From Rheinheimera sp. EpRS3 (lineage in GTDB: Bacteria > Pseudomonadota > Gammaproteobacteria > Enterobacterales > Alteromonadaceae), in contig NZ_LNQS01000010.1 in NCBI RefSeq assembly GCF_001513785.1, positions 434,001-498,000 on the forward strand: a stretch of 64,000 nucleotides of DNA, in the 5' to 3' direction. The notes beneath the pieces were generated by a model. That model had not been told where the DNA came from and ran no database searches. It saw only the letters and a list, made by a program, of their open reading frames with translations. The position numbers were made by a program, and so were the translations under genes. Positions within the stretch are counted from its first letter, which is position 1; each line of letters begins with the position of its first letter. Shown piece after piece: positions 26,431 to 34,408 of the stretch.

Positions 26431-26531
26431 TACAACACTGATGTTGTAACTATGCTTTACAACATTTGTATTGTAAAGCCAAAATACAACATATTTGATG
26501 TACTCATCATTTACAACATATTGGTTGTAAA
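26431..26531. promoter_or_regulatory. Four phased palindromic operators of hipBA
   Basis: Four related palindromes lie head to tail: TACAACACTGATGTTGTA (26431-26448); a site with CTTTACAA/TTGTAAAG arms (26455-26478); TACAACATATTTGATGTA (26485-26502); and one with TTTACAAC/GTTGTAAA arms (26510-26531). Their centres (26439.5, 26466.5, 26493.5, 26520.5) are exactly 27 bp apart. E. coli hipBA also has four HipB operators, of different sequence, so these are the likely HipB sites here. Confidence 0.75.
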
Positions 26532-26613
26532 TTTAGAGTGCAGGAGAAAGGTCACCGCACTAGCAGGCCTTGGTACAGTTTTACCATAAAGGGTTTACCA
26601 ATCTGGCACTTGT

Positions 26614-26658
26614 GACACTACCCGCCACAGTGCTGGTAATTATATGGCTGGTAGTGTC
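26614..26658. repeat. Inverted repeat upstream of the DUF2971 gene
   Basis: GACACTACC (26614-26622) and GGTAGTGTC (26650-26658) are perfect inverted 9-mers with a 27-bp loop. Apart from this and the hipBA operators, the gene-free stretch 26413-26733 shows nothing recognisable. It might be a mobile-element scar or a regulatory hairpin. Confidence 0.4.
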
Positions 26659-26733
26659 GAAGCCAGTGTTTTGAGGTTGAAATAATCAATTCTACAGGTA
26701 ATCTAACTCTAAAAATTTGGCAATGGTACGTAT

Positions 26734-27528
26734 ATGCAACTATTCAAATATATGCCGATAGTAACTCCATCAAATGCAGGAAGTACCAAAGCTAAAATAG
26801 ACAACAAGATGCGTCTTGCATCTATTGCGAACAACAATTTTTGGTTTGCCAAACCAGAAAACCTTAACGACCCATTTGATTGCAAGCCTGAATTCAGAGA
26901 ACCCAAAGGATTTAGAGAAACCGAAAAAATCATTCAAGAATTAAGTAGTGACGAAATCGACTATTTGGCAACACAACTTCCAGGAACAAAAACTAAAAGT
27001 GATGTAATAAAAAGGTATAAACTTCTATATGACAACGGATCGATTTCAATACCTCTACTACACAGTTTTACCAAAAGACTTGTTCAAGTAAGAATGTCTA
27101 ATATGGGAGTTCTAAGCCTTTCTGAAACTAATTCAAATTGCTTAATGTGGACTCATTACGCAAAAAACCATTCCGGCATTTGTGTTGAATATTACATTCC
27201 TGAAAACACGAGAGGCTTGGATAAAGTTAGATACCGGCAACGACAACCTGTGCTTTCAATTAATCAGGCGTTCTCCGAAAAATCAGGAAAGCTACTTGAA
27301 ATGCTATATACAAAAAGCATCCACTGGAAATATGAGAAAGAATGGAGAATTGCTCGATTAGAGGGTAATAAGTTATACAGCGTCATGAACGCTAGAACTC
27401 TGAATATTTATTTCGGTATAAATGTATCTTCAGCGACTAAAAAGTTCGTAAAAAGGGAATTGGGGAATAACTTTAATTACATTGAAATGCGCCTAGATCG
27501 AAATTTTGGAATAAAAGAAAAAAATTAG
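26734..27528 (+). CDS. DUF2971 family protein
   Basis: The 264-aa protein has the DUF2971 opening (FKYMPI...) and the diagnostic LNDPFDCKPEF segment, later SNCLMWTHYAKNHSGICVEY and a KWEYEKEWR-like stretch (WKYEKEWRIAR). The family is widespread in mobile and defence-associated contexts, but its activity is not established. The gene is clearly more A+T-rich than its neighbours, with frequent AAA, AAT and ATA codons, which suggests recent transfer. No strong ribosome binding site precedes the ATG. Confidence 0.82.
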   Translation: MQLFKYMPIVTPSNAGSTKAKIDNKMRLASIANNNFWFAKPENLNDPFDCKPEFREPKGFRETEKIIQELSSDEIDYLATQLPGTKTKSDVIKRYKLLYDNGSISIPLLHSFTKRLVQVRMSNMGVLSLSETNSNCLMWTHYAKNHSGICVEYYIPENTRGLDKVRYRQRQPVLSINQAFSEKSGKLLEMLYTKSIHWKYEKEWRIARLEGNKLYSVMNARTLNIYFGINVSSATKKFVKRELGNNFNYIEMRLDRNFGIKEKN

Positions 27529-27554
27529 TCGGCACTTTTAAATACTTGAAGAAC

Positions 27555-27597
27555 AAAAAAGGCCATCACGGTATGCTGTTGATGGCCTTTGTATTTT
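27555..27597. terminator. Bidirectional terminator between the DUF2971 gene and glmS
   Basis: AAAGGCCATCA and TGATGGCCTTT form an 11-bp perfect stem with an 11-nt loop. It is flanked by an A-run on the left and GTATTTTT on the right, so it can serve both convergent genes. Confidence 0.85.
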
Positions 27598-27608
27598 TAG
27601 CGCTGAAT

Positions 27609-29438
27609 TTATTCTACAGTAACACTCTTCGCCAAATTACGTGGCTGGTCTACGTCAGTGCCTTTGATAATGGCGACGTAGTAGCTGAGTAACTGCAGTG
27701 GCAGGGTGTAGACGATAGGTGCCAGGATGTCGGCGACGTGCGGTACATTGATTACCCGCATAGTAGCGTCTGACTGGAATTTAGCATCGGCGTCGGCGAA
27801 TACGTACAGAATACCGCCGCGGGCGCGTACTTCTTCAACGTTCGATTTCAGCTTTTCCAACAGGTCGTTATTCGGTGCTACCACAATAATGGGCATCTGG
27901 GCGTCAATCAGCGCCAGCGGGCCGTGTTTTAACTCGCCGGCGGCGTACGCTTCAGCGTGAATGTACGAAATTTCTTTTAGCTTTAACGCGCCTTCCATTG
28001 CGATAGGGTACTGATCGCCACGGCCTAAAAACAGTGCGTGGTGTTTATCGGCAAACTCTTCGGCCAGGGCTTCAATTTGTGGTGCCAGCGTAAGGGCTTG
28101 TTCCAGTTTGCCCGGTAAGCTTTTTAGCGCTTCGGTGAGTTCACGCTGCTGTGCTGCGGTTAAGCCGTTATATTTACCAATCGCCAGCGTTAACATGGCC
28201 AGGCCCACCAGCTGAGTAGTAAAAGCTTTGGTTGAGGCTACGCCAATTTCCGCGCCGGCGCGGGTCATAAAGGCCAGATCAGATTCGCGCACCAGTGATG
28301 AACCAGCCACGTTACAAATGGTTAAGCTGCCAACATAACCGGCTTCTTTGGCCAGACGCAGTGCTGCTAAGGTGTCAGCGGTTTCGCCCGACTGGGAGAT
28401 GCTTACCAGCAGGCTGTTTGGCTGCACGAATGATTTGCGGTAACGGAATTCAGAAGCAATTTCAACGTTACAGGAAATGCCGCCCAAGGATTCTAACCAG
28501 TAGCGCGCTACCATGCCGGAGTGATAACTGGTGCCACAGGCGACGATTTGTACGTGTTTTACTTTTTTAAACAGCTCGGCCGCGCCGTTGCCAAAGGTTT
28601 CGTCCAGTACGGAATCACTGCTTAAGCGGCCTTCCAATGTGTTGTTGATAGCGTTTGGCTGCTCATAAATTTCTTTTAGCATAAAGTGGCGGTACTGGCC
28701 TTTGTCGCCGGCGTCGTAACTAACGTTAGACTCATGCACTTCGCGCTCAATCGCGTTGCCGTTGCTATCAAAAATACGCACGCTGTGGCGGGTAATTTCG
28801 GCTACGTCGCCTTCTTCCAGGAAGATAAAACGGCGGGTTACCGGCAGAAGTGCCAGTTGATCAGAAGCAATAAAGTTTTCGCCAATACCTAAGCCAATTA
28901 CCAGCGGGCTGCCTGAGCGCGCCACAACAACGCGGCTGGCGTCGGTTTTATCCAGCAGTACAGTGCCGTAAGCACCGTGCAGTTGCTTAACCGATTTTTG
29001 TACTGCGGCTAACAGGCTACCGGCGCTTTTTAGTTCTTCTTCAACTAAATGCGCGATAACTTCGGTGTCAGTGTCGGAGGTAAATACATAACCTTTGGCT
29101 TGTAAGGCTTCACGCAGCGGTGCGTGGTTTTCAATAATGCCGTTGTGCACTACGGTAATATTGCTGGAAACATGCGGGTGGGCATTACGTTCGCTGGGCT
29201 CGCCATGCGTTGCCCAACGCGTGTGGGCGATACCAGTGCCGCCGGTTACCGGGGCAGCGGCTACGGCGTCGGCGAGTTCTTTTACTTTACCCAGGCGGCG
29301 CAGCCGGGTTAACTCGCCAGCGCTGTTTACCACGGCAACACCGGCCGAATCATAACCACGGTATTCCAGACGGCGCAGGCCTTCAACCAAAATATCCACT
29401 ACATCACGTTGCGCTACAGCGCCGACTATTCCACACAT
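27609..29438 (-). CDS. glmS: Glutamine-fructose-6-phosphate aminotransferase (isomerizing)
   Basis: This 609-aa enzyme makes glucosamine-6-phosphate from fructose-6-phosphate and glutamine, the first step toward UDP-GlcNAc for peptidoglycan and LPS. The N-terminal glutaminase domain begins MCGIVGA with the catalytic Cys2 and includes [18 protein letters not shown]. Two SIS domains follow, with [10 protein letters not shown] and [11 protein letters not shown]. Length equals that of E. coli GlmS. It is near glmU but separated from it by about 5 kb; a DeoR regulator lies just upstream on the same strand. Confidence 0.97.
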   Translation of the reverse strand: MCGIVGAVAQRDVVDILVEGLRRLEYRGYDSAGVAVVNSAGELTRLRRLGKVKELADAVAAAPVTGGTGIAHTRWATHGEPSERNAHPHVSSNITVVHNGIIENHAPLREALQAKGYVFTSDTDTEVIAHLVEEELKSAGSLLAAVQKSVKQLHGAYGTVLLDKTDASRVVVARSGSPLVIGLGIGENFIASDQLALLPVTRRFIFLEEGDVAEITRHSVRIFDSNGNAIEREVHESNVSYDAGDKGQYRHFMLKEIYEQPNAINNTLEGRLSSDSVLDETFGNGAAELFKKVKHVQIVACGTSYHSGMVARYWLESLGGISCNVEIASEFRYRKSFVQPNSLLVSISQSGETADTLAALRLAKEAGYVGSLTICNVAGSSLVRESDLAFMTRAGAEIGVASTKAFTTQLVGLAMLTLAIGKYNGLTAAQQRELTEALKSLPGKLEQALTLAPQIEALAEEFADKHHALFLGRGDQYPIAMEGALKLKEISYIHAEAYAAGELKHGPLALIDAQMPIIVVAPNNDLLEKLKSNVEEVRARGGILYVFADADAKFQSDATMRVINVPHVADILAPIVYTLPLQLLSYYVAIIKGTDVDQPRNLAKSVTVE

Positions 29439-29494
29439 AATTATTCTCCGGAAATCTTAAATATTATAACGTTACGTTAAGGTGTGGCGGTGAA

Positions 29495-30262
29495 TCAGGC
29501 CTGAACCCGTATTACCTTAACACCCTGTTGTTCAATTTGTTTGGCGTCGGCCAACGATAAGCCTTCATCCGTGATCAGCACTTTTACCATAGCCCAGGGC
29601 AATTCAAGATTATGAATTTTGCGCCCCAGCTTATCGGACTCAAGCATTACAATAACTTCGCGGGCTACTTCTGCCATTACCCGGCTTAAGCTGTATAACT
29701 CGTTGTATGTGGTGGTGCCCCGGGCTAAATCTATGCCATCGGCACCAATAAATAACTGGTCAAAATCATAGTTGCGCAGCATTTGTTCTGCCAGCTGGCC
29801 CTGAAAAGCTTCAGATTGCGGGTCCCAGGTGCCGCCGGTCATTAACAGCGTGGGCTCGTTTTCCAGCTCACGCAGGGTATTGGCAATGGCCAGTGAGTTT
29901 GTCATGACTACTAAGCCACGTTTTGCCGCCAGTTCGGGCAATAAGGCGGCAGTAGTGCGGCCGCTGTCGATAATAATGCGGTAATGATCTTTGATCAGGC
30001 TGGCGGCCGCTTTAGCAATTGCTAGCTTTCGCTTTGAAATTTTCTCTAAGCTGGAGTCGCTGACAAAATCCTGCGGCACCGGCACGGCACCGCCATAACG
30101 GCGCAACAGCAAACCGGCTTGCTCCAACACGGTTAAGTCTTTACGAATAGTCACTTCAGAGGTATTAAACTGCCCGGCCAGCTGCTCAACCGACAATTCG
30201 CCCTGTTGCTGCAGCTGGCTAACAATAAGATGCCGCCGTTGTTGGGTGTTACGTTTATTCAT
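29495..30262 (-). CDS. DeoR-family transcriptional regulator
   Basis: The 255-aa protein has an N-terminal DeoR HTH (LSVEQLAGQFNTSEVTIRKDLTVLEQAGLLLRRYGGA region, about residues 18-55) and the sugar-phosphate-sensing C-terminal domain (DSGRTTAALLPEL, FIGADGIDL). Its position 57 nt upstream of glmS on the same strand suggests control of amino-sugar synthesis, with a hexosamine phosphate as a possible effector. A palindromic DeoR-type site sits directly before its start codon, consistent with autoregulation. Confidence 0.9.
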   Translation of the reverse strand: MNKRNTQQRRHLIVSQLQQQGELSVEQLAGQFNTSEVTIRKDLTVLEQAGLLLRRYGGAVPVPQDFVSDSSLEKISKRKLAIAKAAASLIKDHYRIIIDSGRTTAALLPELAAKRGLVVMTNSLAIANTLRELENEPTLLMTGGTWDPQSEAFQGQLAEQMLRNYDFDQLFIGADGIDLARGTTTYNELYSLSRVMAEVAREVIVMLESDKLGRKIHNLELPWAMVKVLITDEGLSLADAKQIEQQGVKVIRVQA

Positions 30263-30264
30263 TT

Positions 30265-30290
30265 CTTTCGCTTAAGTTTCAAAACGAAAG
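30265..30290 (-). promoter_or_regulatory. Candidate DeoR-type operator
   Basis: CTTTCG (30265-30270) and CGAAAG (30285-30290) are inverted, and the right half contains TTTCAAAACGAAA, similar to known DeoR-family sites. It overlaps the ribosome-binding region of the regulator gene. A separate 9-mer, AACGTTACG, occurs both before glmS (29468-29476) and before the regulator (30325-30333), and is a second candidate shared site. Confidence 0.4.
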
Positions 30291-30356
30291 ATATTTTACT
30301 GGCTATTGCTGCTTTTGCAAGCAAAACGTTACGATACCCATTTGCAGCAATTATTT

Positions 30357-30375
30357 AATGAGAACCATTTGCATT
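30357..30375 (+). promoter_or_regulatory. Candidate Fur box
   Basis: AATGAGAACCATTTGCATT resembles the Fur consensus (AATGATAATNATTNTCATT). It overlaps a -35 box (TTGCAT, 30369-30374) that is 17 bp from TATAGT (30392-30397), so bound Fur would block transcription starting near 30404. Confidence 0.55.
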
Positions 30376-30402
30376 TGAGAATTAGTCGTATTATAGTTTG
30401 TA

Positions 30403-30509
30403 GCGTTCAGGGATGAAGGTAGTTCCGGGCCCCGGATGGGCTTCTCTGGTCGTTGTTTTACTTGTCTTGCACGTTAAGGGGTGGGTTTTGCCACCCCTGT
30501 TTTTCTTTT
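30403..30509 (+). ncRNA. Candidate small RNA or attenuated leader upstream of diflavin reductase
   Basis: A sigma70-like promoter (30369-30397) with an overlapping Fur-like box is followed by about 100 nt that end in a strong intrinsic terminator (stem 30477-30498, then GTTTTTCTTTT). The reductase start codon lies only 9 nt further on. An internal hairpin, TCCGG-GCC-CCGGA, occurs about 30425-30437. The element could be a free small RNA or a transcription-attenuation leader. A 32-codon open frame (30413-30511) spans the same bases but has no spaced ribosome binding site. Confidence 0.5.
30477..30509 (+). terminator. Intrinsic terminator just upstream of the reductase gene
   Basis: AGGGGTGG and CCACCCCT form a perfect 8-bp stem with a 6-nt loop, followed by GTTTTTCTTTT. 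It ends 9 nt before the start codon at 30518, which is unusual. Confidence 0.85.
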
Positions 30510-30517
30510 GAGGCTTT

Positions 30518-32314
30518 ATGTTACAGCGCTGGCAAACCAAGCTGGAGTGGTTGAATTTAGTATTATTGCTGCTGTTGCCGCTGTACCACCTTTATTCTGC
30601 CGATACCTTGCAACCGGGTAGCCTGGCATTACTTTACCTGTTTAACCTAGCGGCGCTTATCGCCAGTTTCCGCTTTAAACCTTACTCTGCTGCGGTAAAA
30701 AAACTGCCGGCGTCTGCCTGGCTTGAGCAACATTTATTGCTGGCGTTAATTCTTACGCTGTTGTGCTGGTTTTATCTGCCGCAAGCGCCTTTTATTCAGC
30801 CCCAGGCGCAGTGGTTGTGGCTAAGCACCCAACTAACCATTACAGGTTTGCTGCTACGGCTTTGCTGGGCGGTGAAAAAGCAATCCGTAGCCCCTGCTAC
30901 CAGCGGGCAAAACTGGCTGGTGGGCTATGCCAGCCAGTCTGGTATGGCGCAACAACTGGCGCAAAGTAGCGCCAAACAGCTGCAACAAGCAGGCTTTAGC
31001 GTTGCGCTGGCAGAGCTGAACCAGCTAACCCAACACCAACTTAACCAATATCAGAAAGCGCTTTTTGTGGTAAGTACCTATGGCGACGGTGAGGCGCCTG
31101 ACAATGCCAGCCAGTTTTATCAGCTGGCACAGCAGTGGCAAAGCTCGCTCGATCAATTGCAGTTTGCCGTATTAGCGCTGGGCGATCGCAGCTATCAGCA
31201 GTTTTGTGCCTTTGGCCACTGGTTGCAGCAGTGGCTGCACAGCCGTGAAGCAAAAGCGCTACAACCGCTGCTGGAGCTGGACAGCTCTGAGCGGCAAAGC
31301 GCGGCATTAACACAGTGGCAGCAGCTGCTTACCGGCTTTACAGCACCCTTAACAGCACAACAAGCGCCAACAATAGATACCAGCGCTAGCTGGCTGCAGG
31401 CCAGCCTTAGCAGCCGCTATATTGCCAACCCGGCCAGCACCGGCTTGCCTTGCTATATTGTTAAGCTGCAAGCGCCAGCCGGCACTCACTGGCAAGCCGG
31501 CGACATTGTGGAAATTCAGCCGGAAAACAGCAAATGCAACGTAGCCCTGTGGCTAACACGGCATTTAGTTAATGGCTGCCAGGCCGTGCATTATCAGGGC
31601 CGGCACATTCCGCTATGCTGGGCATTGGCCGAGCTACAACTGGACAAAGTGCAACCACCGGCCAACGGCGAATCGTTAGCGCAATGGTTGACAGCCCAGC
31701 CCAAGCTGCCACTGCGCAACTATTCTATCGCGTCGGTACCCGGCGAGGGCCCGATAACCTTACTGGTACGCCAGGTGCAATGTAATGACGGTGCTTTGGG
31801 TATTGGCTCTGGCTGGCTAACGGCCTGGGCGATGGAACAGCAACCGGTGCAAATTCGCCTGCGTAGCCATAACCAGTTTCATTTACCGGCTGATAGCAGT
31901 AACACACCGCTTATTTTTATCGCCAACGGCACAGGCATTGCCGGTATTCGTGCCTTACTGGCACAACGTGTTGCCCTGGGCCAACGGCAAAACTGGTTAC
32001 TGTTTGGCGAGCGCAAACAACAAAGTGATTTTTTCTTTGCCCGTGATATTCAGCAGTGGCAGCAGCAGGGTTTTATCAGCCATTGCAGCCTGGCCTTTTC
32101 GCAGGACCAGACCGAAAAGTGCTATGTGCAGCATGTGCTGGCTGAGCAGCAGCAACAGTTACGCCAATGGCTGGCGCAGGGCGCGGCTATTTATGTTTGT
32201 GGCAGCCTGCACGGCATGGGTGAAGCCGTGCATGAGGTACTACAACAGGTTGTTGGCGAGGCCGGATTAGCGCAGCTTAAACAACAAGGCCGCTACCGGC
32301 GCGATCTGTATTAG
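30518..32314 (+). CDS. Membrane-anchored diflavin reductase (CysJ-like)
   Basis: The 598-aa protein starts with about four hydrophobic segments (residues 10-125). A flavodoxin domain follows (about 130-275; VGYASQSGMAQ, VSTYGDGEAPDNA, LALGDRSYQQF), then a ferredoxin-NADP reductase module with RNYSIAS for FAD and GTGIAGIRAL and YVCGSLHGMG for NADPH. This is the CysJ/P450-reductase layout on a membrane anchor. CysI is absent, so assimilatory sulfite reduction is unlikely. Related proteins accompany siderophore uptake genes and may supply electrons for ferric reduction, which fits the Fur-like box upstream. Its stop overlaps the convergent lipoprotein gene by 4 nt. Confidence 0.88.
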   Translation: MLQRWQTKLEWLNLVLLLLLPLYHLYSADTLQPGSLALLYLFNLAALIASFRFKPYSAAVKKLPASAWLEQHLLLALILTLLCWFYLPQAPFIQPQAQWLWLSTQLTITGLLLRLCWAVKKQSVAPATSGQNWLVGYASQSGMAQQLAQSSAKQLQQAGFSVALAELNQLTQHQLNQYQKALFVVSTYGDGEAPDNASQFYQLAQQWQSSLDQLQFAVLALGDRSYQQFCAFGHWLQQWLHSREAKALQPLLELDSSERQSAALTQWQQLLTGFTAPLTAQQAPTIDTSASWLQASLSSRYIANPASTGLPCYIVKLQAPAGTHWQAGDIVEIQPENSKCNVALWLTRHLVNGCQAVHYQGRHIPLCWALAELQLDKVQPPANGESLAQWLTAQPKLPLRNYSIASVPGEGPITLLVRQVQCNDGALGIGSGWLTAWAMEQQPVQIRLRSHNQFHLPADSSNTPLIFIANGTGIAGIRALLAQRVALGQRQNWLLFGERKQQSDFFFARDIQQWQQQGFISHCSLAFSQDQTEKCYVQHVLAEQQQQLRQWLAQGAAIYVCGSLHGMGEAVHEVLQQVVGEAGLAQLKQQGRYRRDLY

Positions 32315-32871
32315 TTTTTACCCGCCGTAAAACTGATGCGGCCACTTTGCACGGCCATATTTACCGGCACCGCGGTAAGTATTTTAACGGTAGGGTTAGA
32401 GGTGTCCAGCTTGTAAACCGGGTTCGCTGCCAGATAGCTGTTAACCAACTGCAATAACTCATTGGTTACCGGCGCCAGATTACCGCGATAACCGGCAGCT
32501 TCAATCTGTGAGCCCAGCAACTTAACCGAGCGCAGGTATACTGCTTTCTCTGTACCATCATAATAAGGCACACCTTCTACCTGCAGTTGCATATTGGCCG
32601 GATAACTTAAGCCGAACAATGACAGCGCAGCAGTGGCAGCGGTATTAACCCGTATCACTTCAGAGTTGTCCGGGCCTATTTCCACCTGCATGCTTTCTAC
32701 CTGCATTTTTAGCGGAATACCTGCCACATTGGCCTGGCGGGTTAATTTGGGTATTTGCTGGCGCAACAGTTGCTCTAAATCTGTCTCCGTAACGTTATAT
32801 GCCGACATTTGCTGTAACTGGCTGCACGCCGCCACTAACGTCATTATGATTAACAGCATTATCTTGCGCAT
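32311..32871 (-). CDS. DUF1439 family lipoprotein
   Basis: The 186-aa protein has a lipoprotein signal with the lipobox VAAC (Cys16) and matches DUF1439 (YceB-like), with the repeated beta-rich pattern and ends in an SGRISF segment. These are outer- or inner-membrane lipoproteins with a SMP/TULIP-like fold and no established function; lipid binding is a reasonable guess. It is a single-gene unit, convergent with the reductase. Confidence 0.87.
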   Translation of the reverse strand: MRKIMLLIIMTLVAACSQLQQMSAYNVTETDLEQLLRQQIPKLTRQANVAGIPLKMQVESMQVEIGPDNSEVIRVNTAATAALSLFGLSYPANMQLQVEGVPYYDGTEKAVYLRSVKLLGSQIEAAGYRGNLAPVTNELLQLVNSYLAANPVYKLDTSNPTVKILTAVPVNMAVQSGRISFTAGKN

Positions 32872-32969
32872 GTTTTCCCTTTCCTTATGTACTATCCAGT
32901 CTGAATTGAGCTTAGTTTAACACGGCAATACGATAACGCTTAGTGACTGACTTTTACCTGAATATAAGT

Positions 32970-32985
32970 TGCTCCACGTGAAACA
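32970..32985. other. Candidate parS centromere site
   Basis: TGCTCCACGTGAAACA differs by one base from the parS variant TGTTCCACGTGAAACA and by two from the canonical TGTTTCACGTGAAACA. It lies in an intergenic stretch about 20 kb from parAB and 25 kb from oriC, the expected zone for chromosomal parS. No other CACGTG in the window is flanked by matching arms. Confidence 0.6.
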
Positions 32986-33103
32986 CAGCCGACCAGCAAA
33001 GCGCAGTCAGCATAAACAACTTATGGTATGCTCTGACGCGACACCCTCTGTACGCGGTTGCCTGCCGGCTGCCGCCAAGCGTTTATAAGAACGAGAATAC
33101 TGT

Positions 33104-34243
33104 ATGTTACTGATCCTAAAATTAATTGCCGGTATTTTGCTAGGTATAATGATGGGGCTTTATGCACCGCATTGGCTTACGCAAATTTTAATTACCTTTA
33201 AAGCGTTGTTTGGCCAGTTGTTATTTTTTACTGTGCCGCTGCTGATCCTGTTCTTTATTACCAGTGGCATTGCTGCCTTACCAAGAAACTCCGGTAAATT
33301 ACTTGGCCGCACTTTGGGCATAGCTTATTTATCAACTATTGCCGCCGGCACGCTGGCGTTTTTGGTAGCTACGCTGGTTATTCCGTTGCTGGCGCCAGCA
33401 GCAGCTGACTTAGCCAGCACTGAAGGGGTAAATTTAACGCCTTATATCGAAATGAATATTCCACCGGTATTTAGTGTGATGACCGCGTTAGCGCTGGCGT
33501 TTATTTTTGGCCTGGGAATTGCCAGTACGCAGGCTACCTCGCTAAAGCAGTTATCTGATCAGGGCCGCGACATTATTCAGTTGCTGCTAACTAAAATTAT
33601 TATTCCGTTTTTACCGCTGTATATCGCTGGTGTATTTGCCCAAATGGCAGCAGCAGGTTCGGTGTTTGTTACGCTGAAAACCTTCGGCATAGTGCTGGTG
33701 CTGGCTATAGTGCTGCATTGGGTCTGGATTTGCTCGCTGTTTGTTATTGCCGGCATTAAGGCCGGTAAATCGCCATTTGGCCTGATCAAAAATATGCTGC
33801 CGGCGTATTTTACTGCGCTGGGTACCATGTCGAGCGCGGCAACGATTCCGGTAGCGCTGCAGGCCACCAAAAACAACGGTGTAAAAGAAGATGTAGCCAA
33901 CTTTACCGTGCCGCTTTGCGCCACTGTGCATTTATCCGGCTCTACCATTACTATCGTCAGCTGTGCTGTGGCGGTAATTATGATGAAAAGTAACCTGGAA
34001 ATTCCGTCACTGTTTACCATGCTGCCGTTTATTTTAACCTTAGGCGTAGTGATGCTGGCTGCGCCCGGCGTACCCGGTGGCGCCGTAATGTCGGCAGTTG
34101 GCTTACTGGGAAGCATGCTGGGCTTTGGTGAAGGCGCCATTGCACTGATGATCGCACTTTATATGGCACAGGACAGCTTTGGCACCGCCTGTAATGTTAC
34201 CGGCGACGGTGCTATAGCGGTTCTGGTCGATAAAGCAGATTAG
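33104..34243 (+). CDS. Dicarboxylate/amino acid:cation symporter (DAACS family)
   Basis: The 379-aa protein has eight helices plus re-entrant loops and the family segments: a serine-rich GTMSSAATIPVALQATKNN hairpin, the PLCATVHLSGSTITI segment and an AQDSFGTACNVTGDGA C-terminus. Such carriers import glutamate, aspartate or C4-dicarboxylates with Na+ or H+. At 379 residues it is shorter than GltP (about 430), mainly at the termini. It is a single gene with its own terminator downstream. Confidence 0.88.
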   Translation: MLLILKLIAGILLGIMMGLYAPHWLTQILITFKALFGQLLFFTVPLLILFFITSGIAALPRNSGKLLGRTLGIAYLSTIAAGTLAFLVATLVIPLLAPAAADLASTEGVNLTPYIEMNIPPVFSVMTALALAFIFGLGIASTQATSLKQLSDQGRDIIQLLLTKIIIPFLPLYIAGVFAQMAAAGSVFVTLKTFGIVLVLAIVLHWVWICSLFVIAGIKAGKSPFGLIKNMLPAYFTALGTMSSAATIPVALQATKNNGVKEDVANFTVPLCATVHLSGSTITIVSCAVAVIMMKSNLEIPSLFTMLPFILTLGVVMLAAPGVPGGAVMSAVGLLGSMLGFGEGAIALMIALYMAQDSFGTACNVTGDGAIAVLVDKAD

Positions 34244-34263
34244 GGATTACGCGCAGAACTGCC

Positions 34264-34356
34264 GGTTGCAACTCCCGTTCCGGCTCACCACAGCAACTCG
34301 TCCTTGCCTGCGGCAGGACTCAGACACTCTGTGGTAACCGATCCGGGATTCCAACC
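34264..34356. repeat. 93-bp nested inverted repeat
   Basis: Three nested stems can form: GGTTG/CAACC with CCCG/CGGG (34264-34277 with 34344-34356), ACCACAG/CTGTGGT (34287-34293 with 34329-34335) and TCC-TGCC/GGCA-GGA (34301-34308 with 34312-34318). It sits between the symporter stop and its terminator. The layout resembles a palindromic extragenic repeat unit; no second copy was seen in this window. Confidence 0.5.
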
Positions 34357-34376
34357 TGCTTACAGCAGCAAAACTA

Positions 34377-34402
34377 AACAGCCCGCAATTACGGGCTGTT
34401 TT
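34377..34402. terminator. Terminator between symporter gene and glmU
   Basis: AACAGCCCG-caatta-CGGGCTGTT is a 9-bp stem followed by TT. It stands between convergent genes and probably serves the symporter gene and also glmU. Confidence 0.8.
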
Positions 34403-34408
34403 ATTAAC

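Noticed and set aside
29439-29494. glmS ribozyme upstream of glmS
   Set aside because: The gap is only 56 nt and has no ribozyme core; the element is characteristic of Gram-positive bacteria.
34264-34356. Integron attC site
   Set aside because: The ends lack the RYYYAAC and GTTRRRY core sites in the right orientation, and no integrase or gene-cassette array is nearby.
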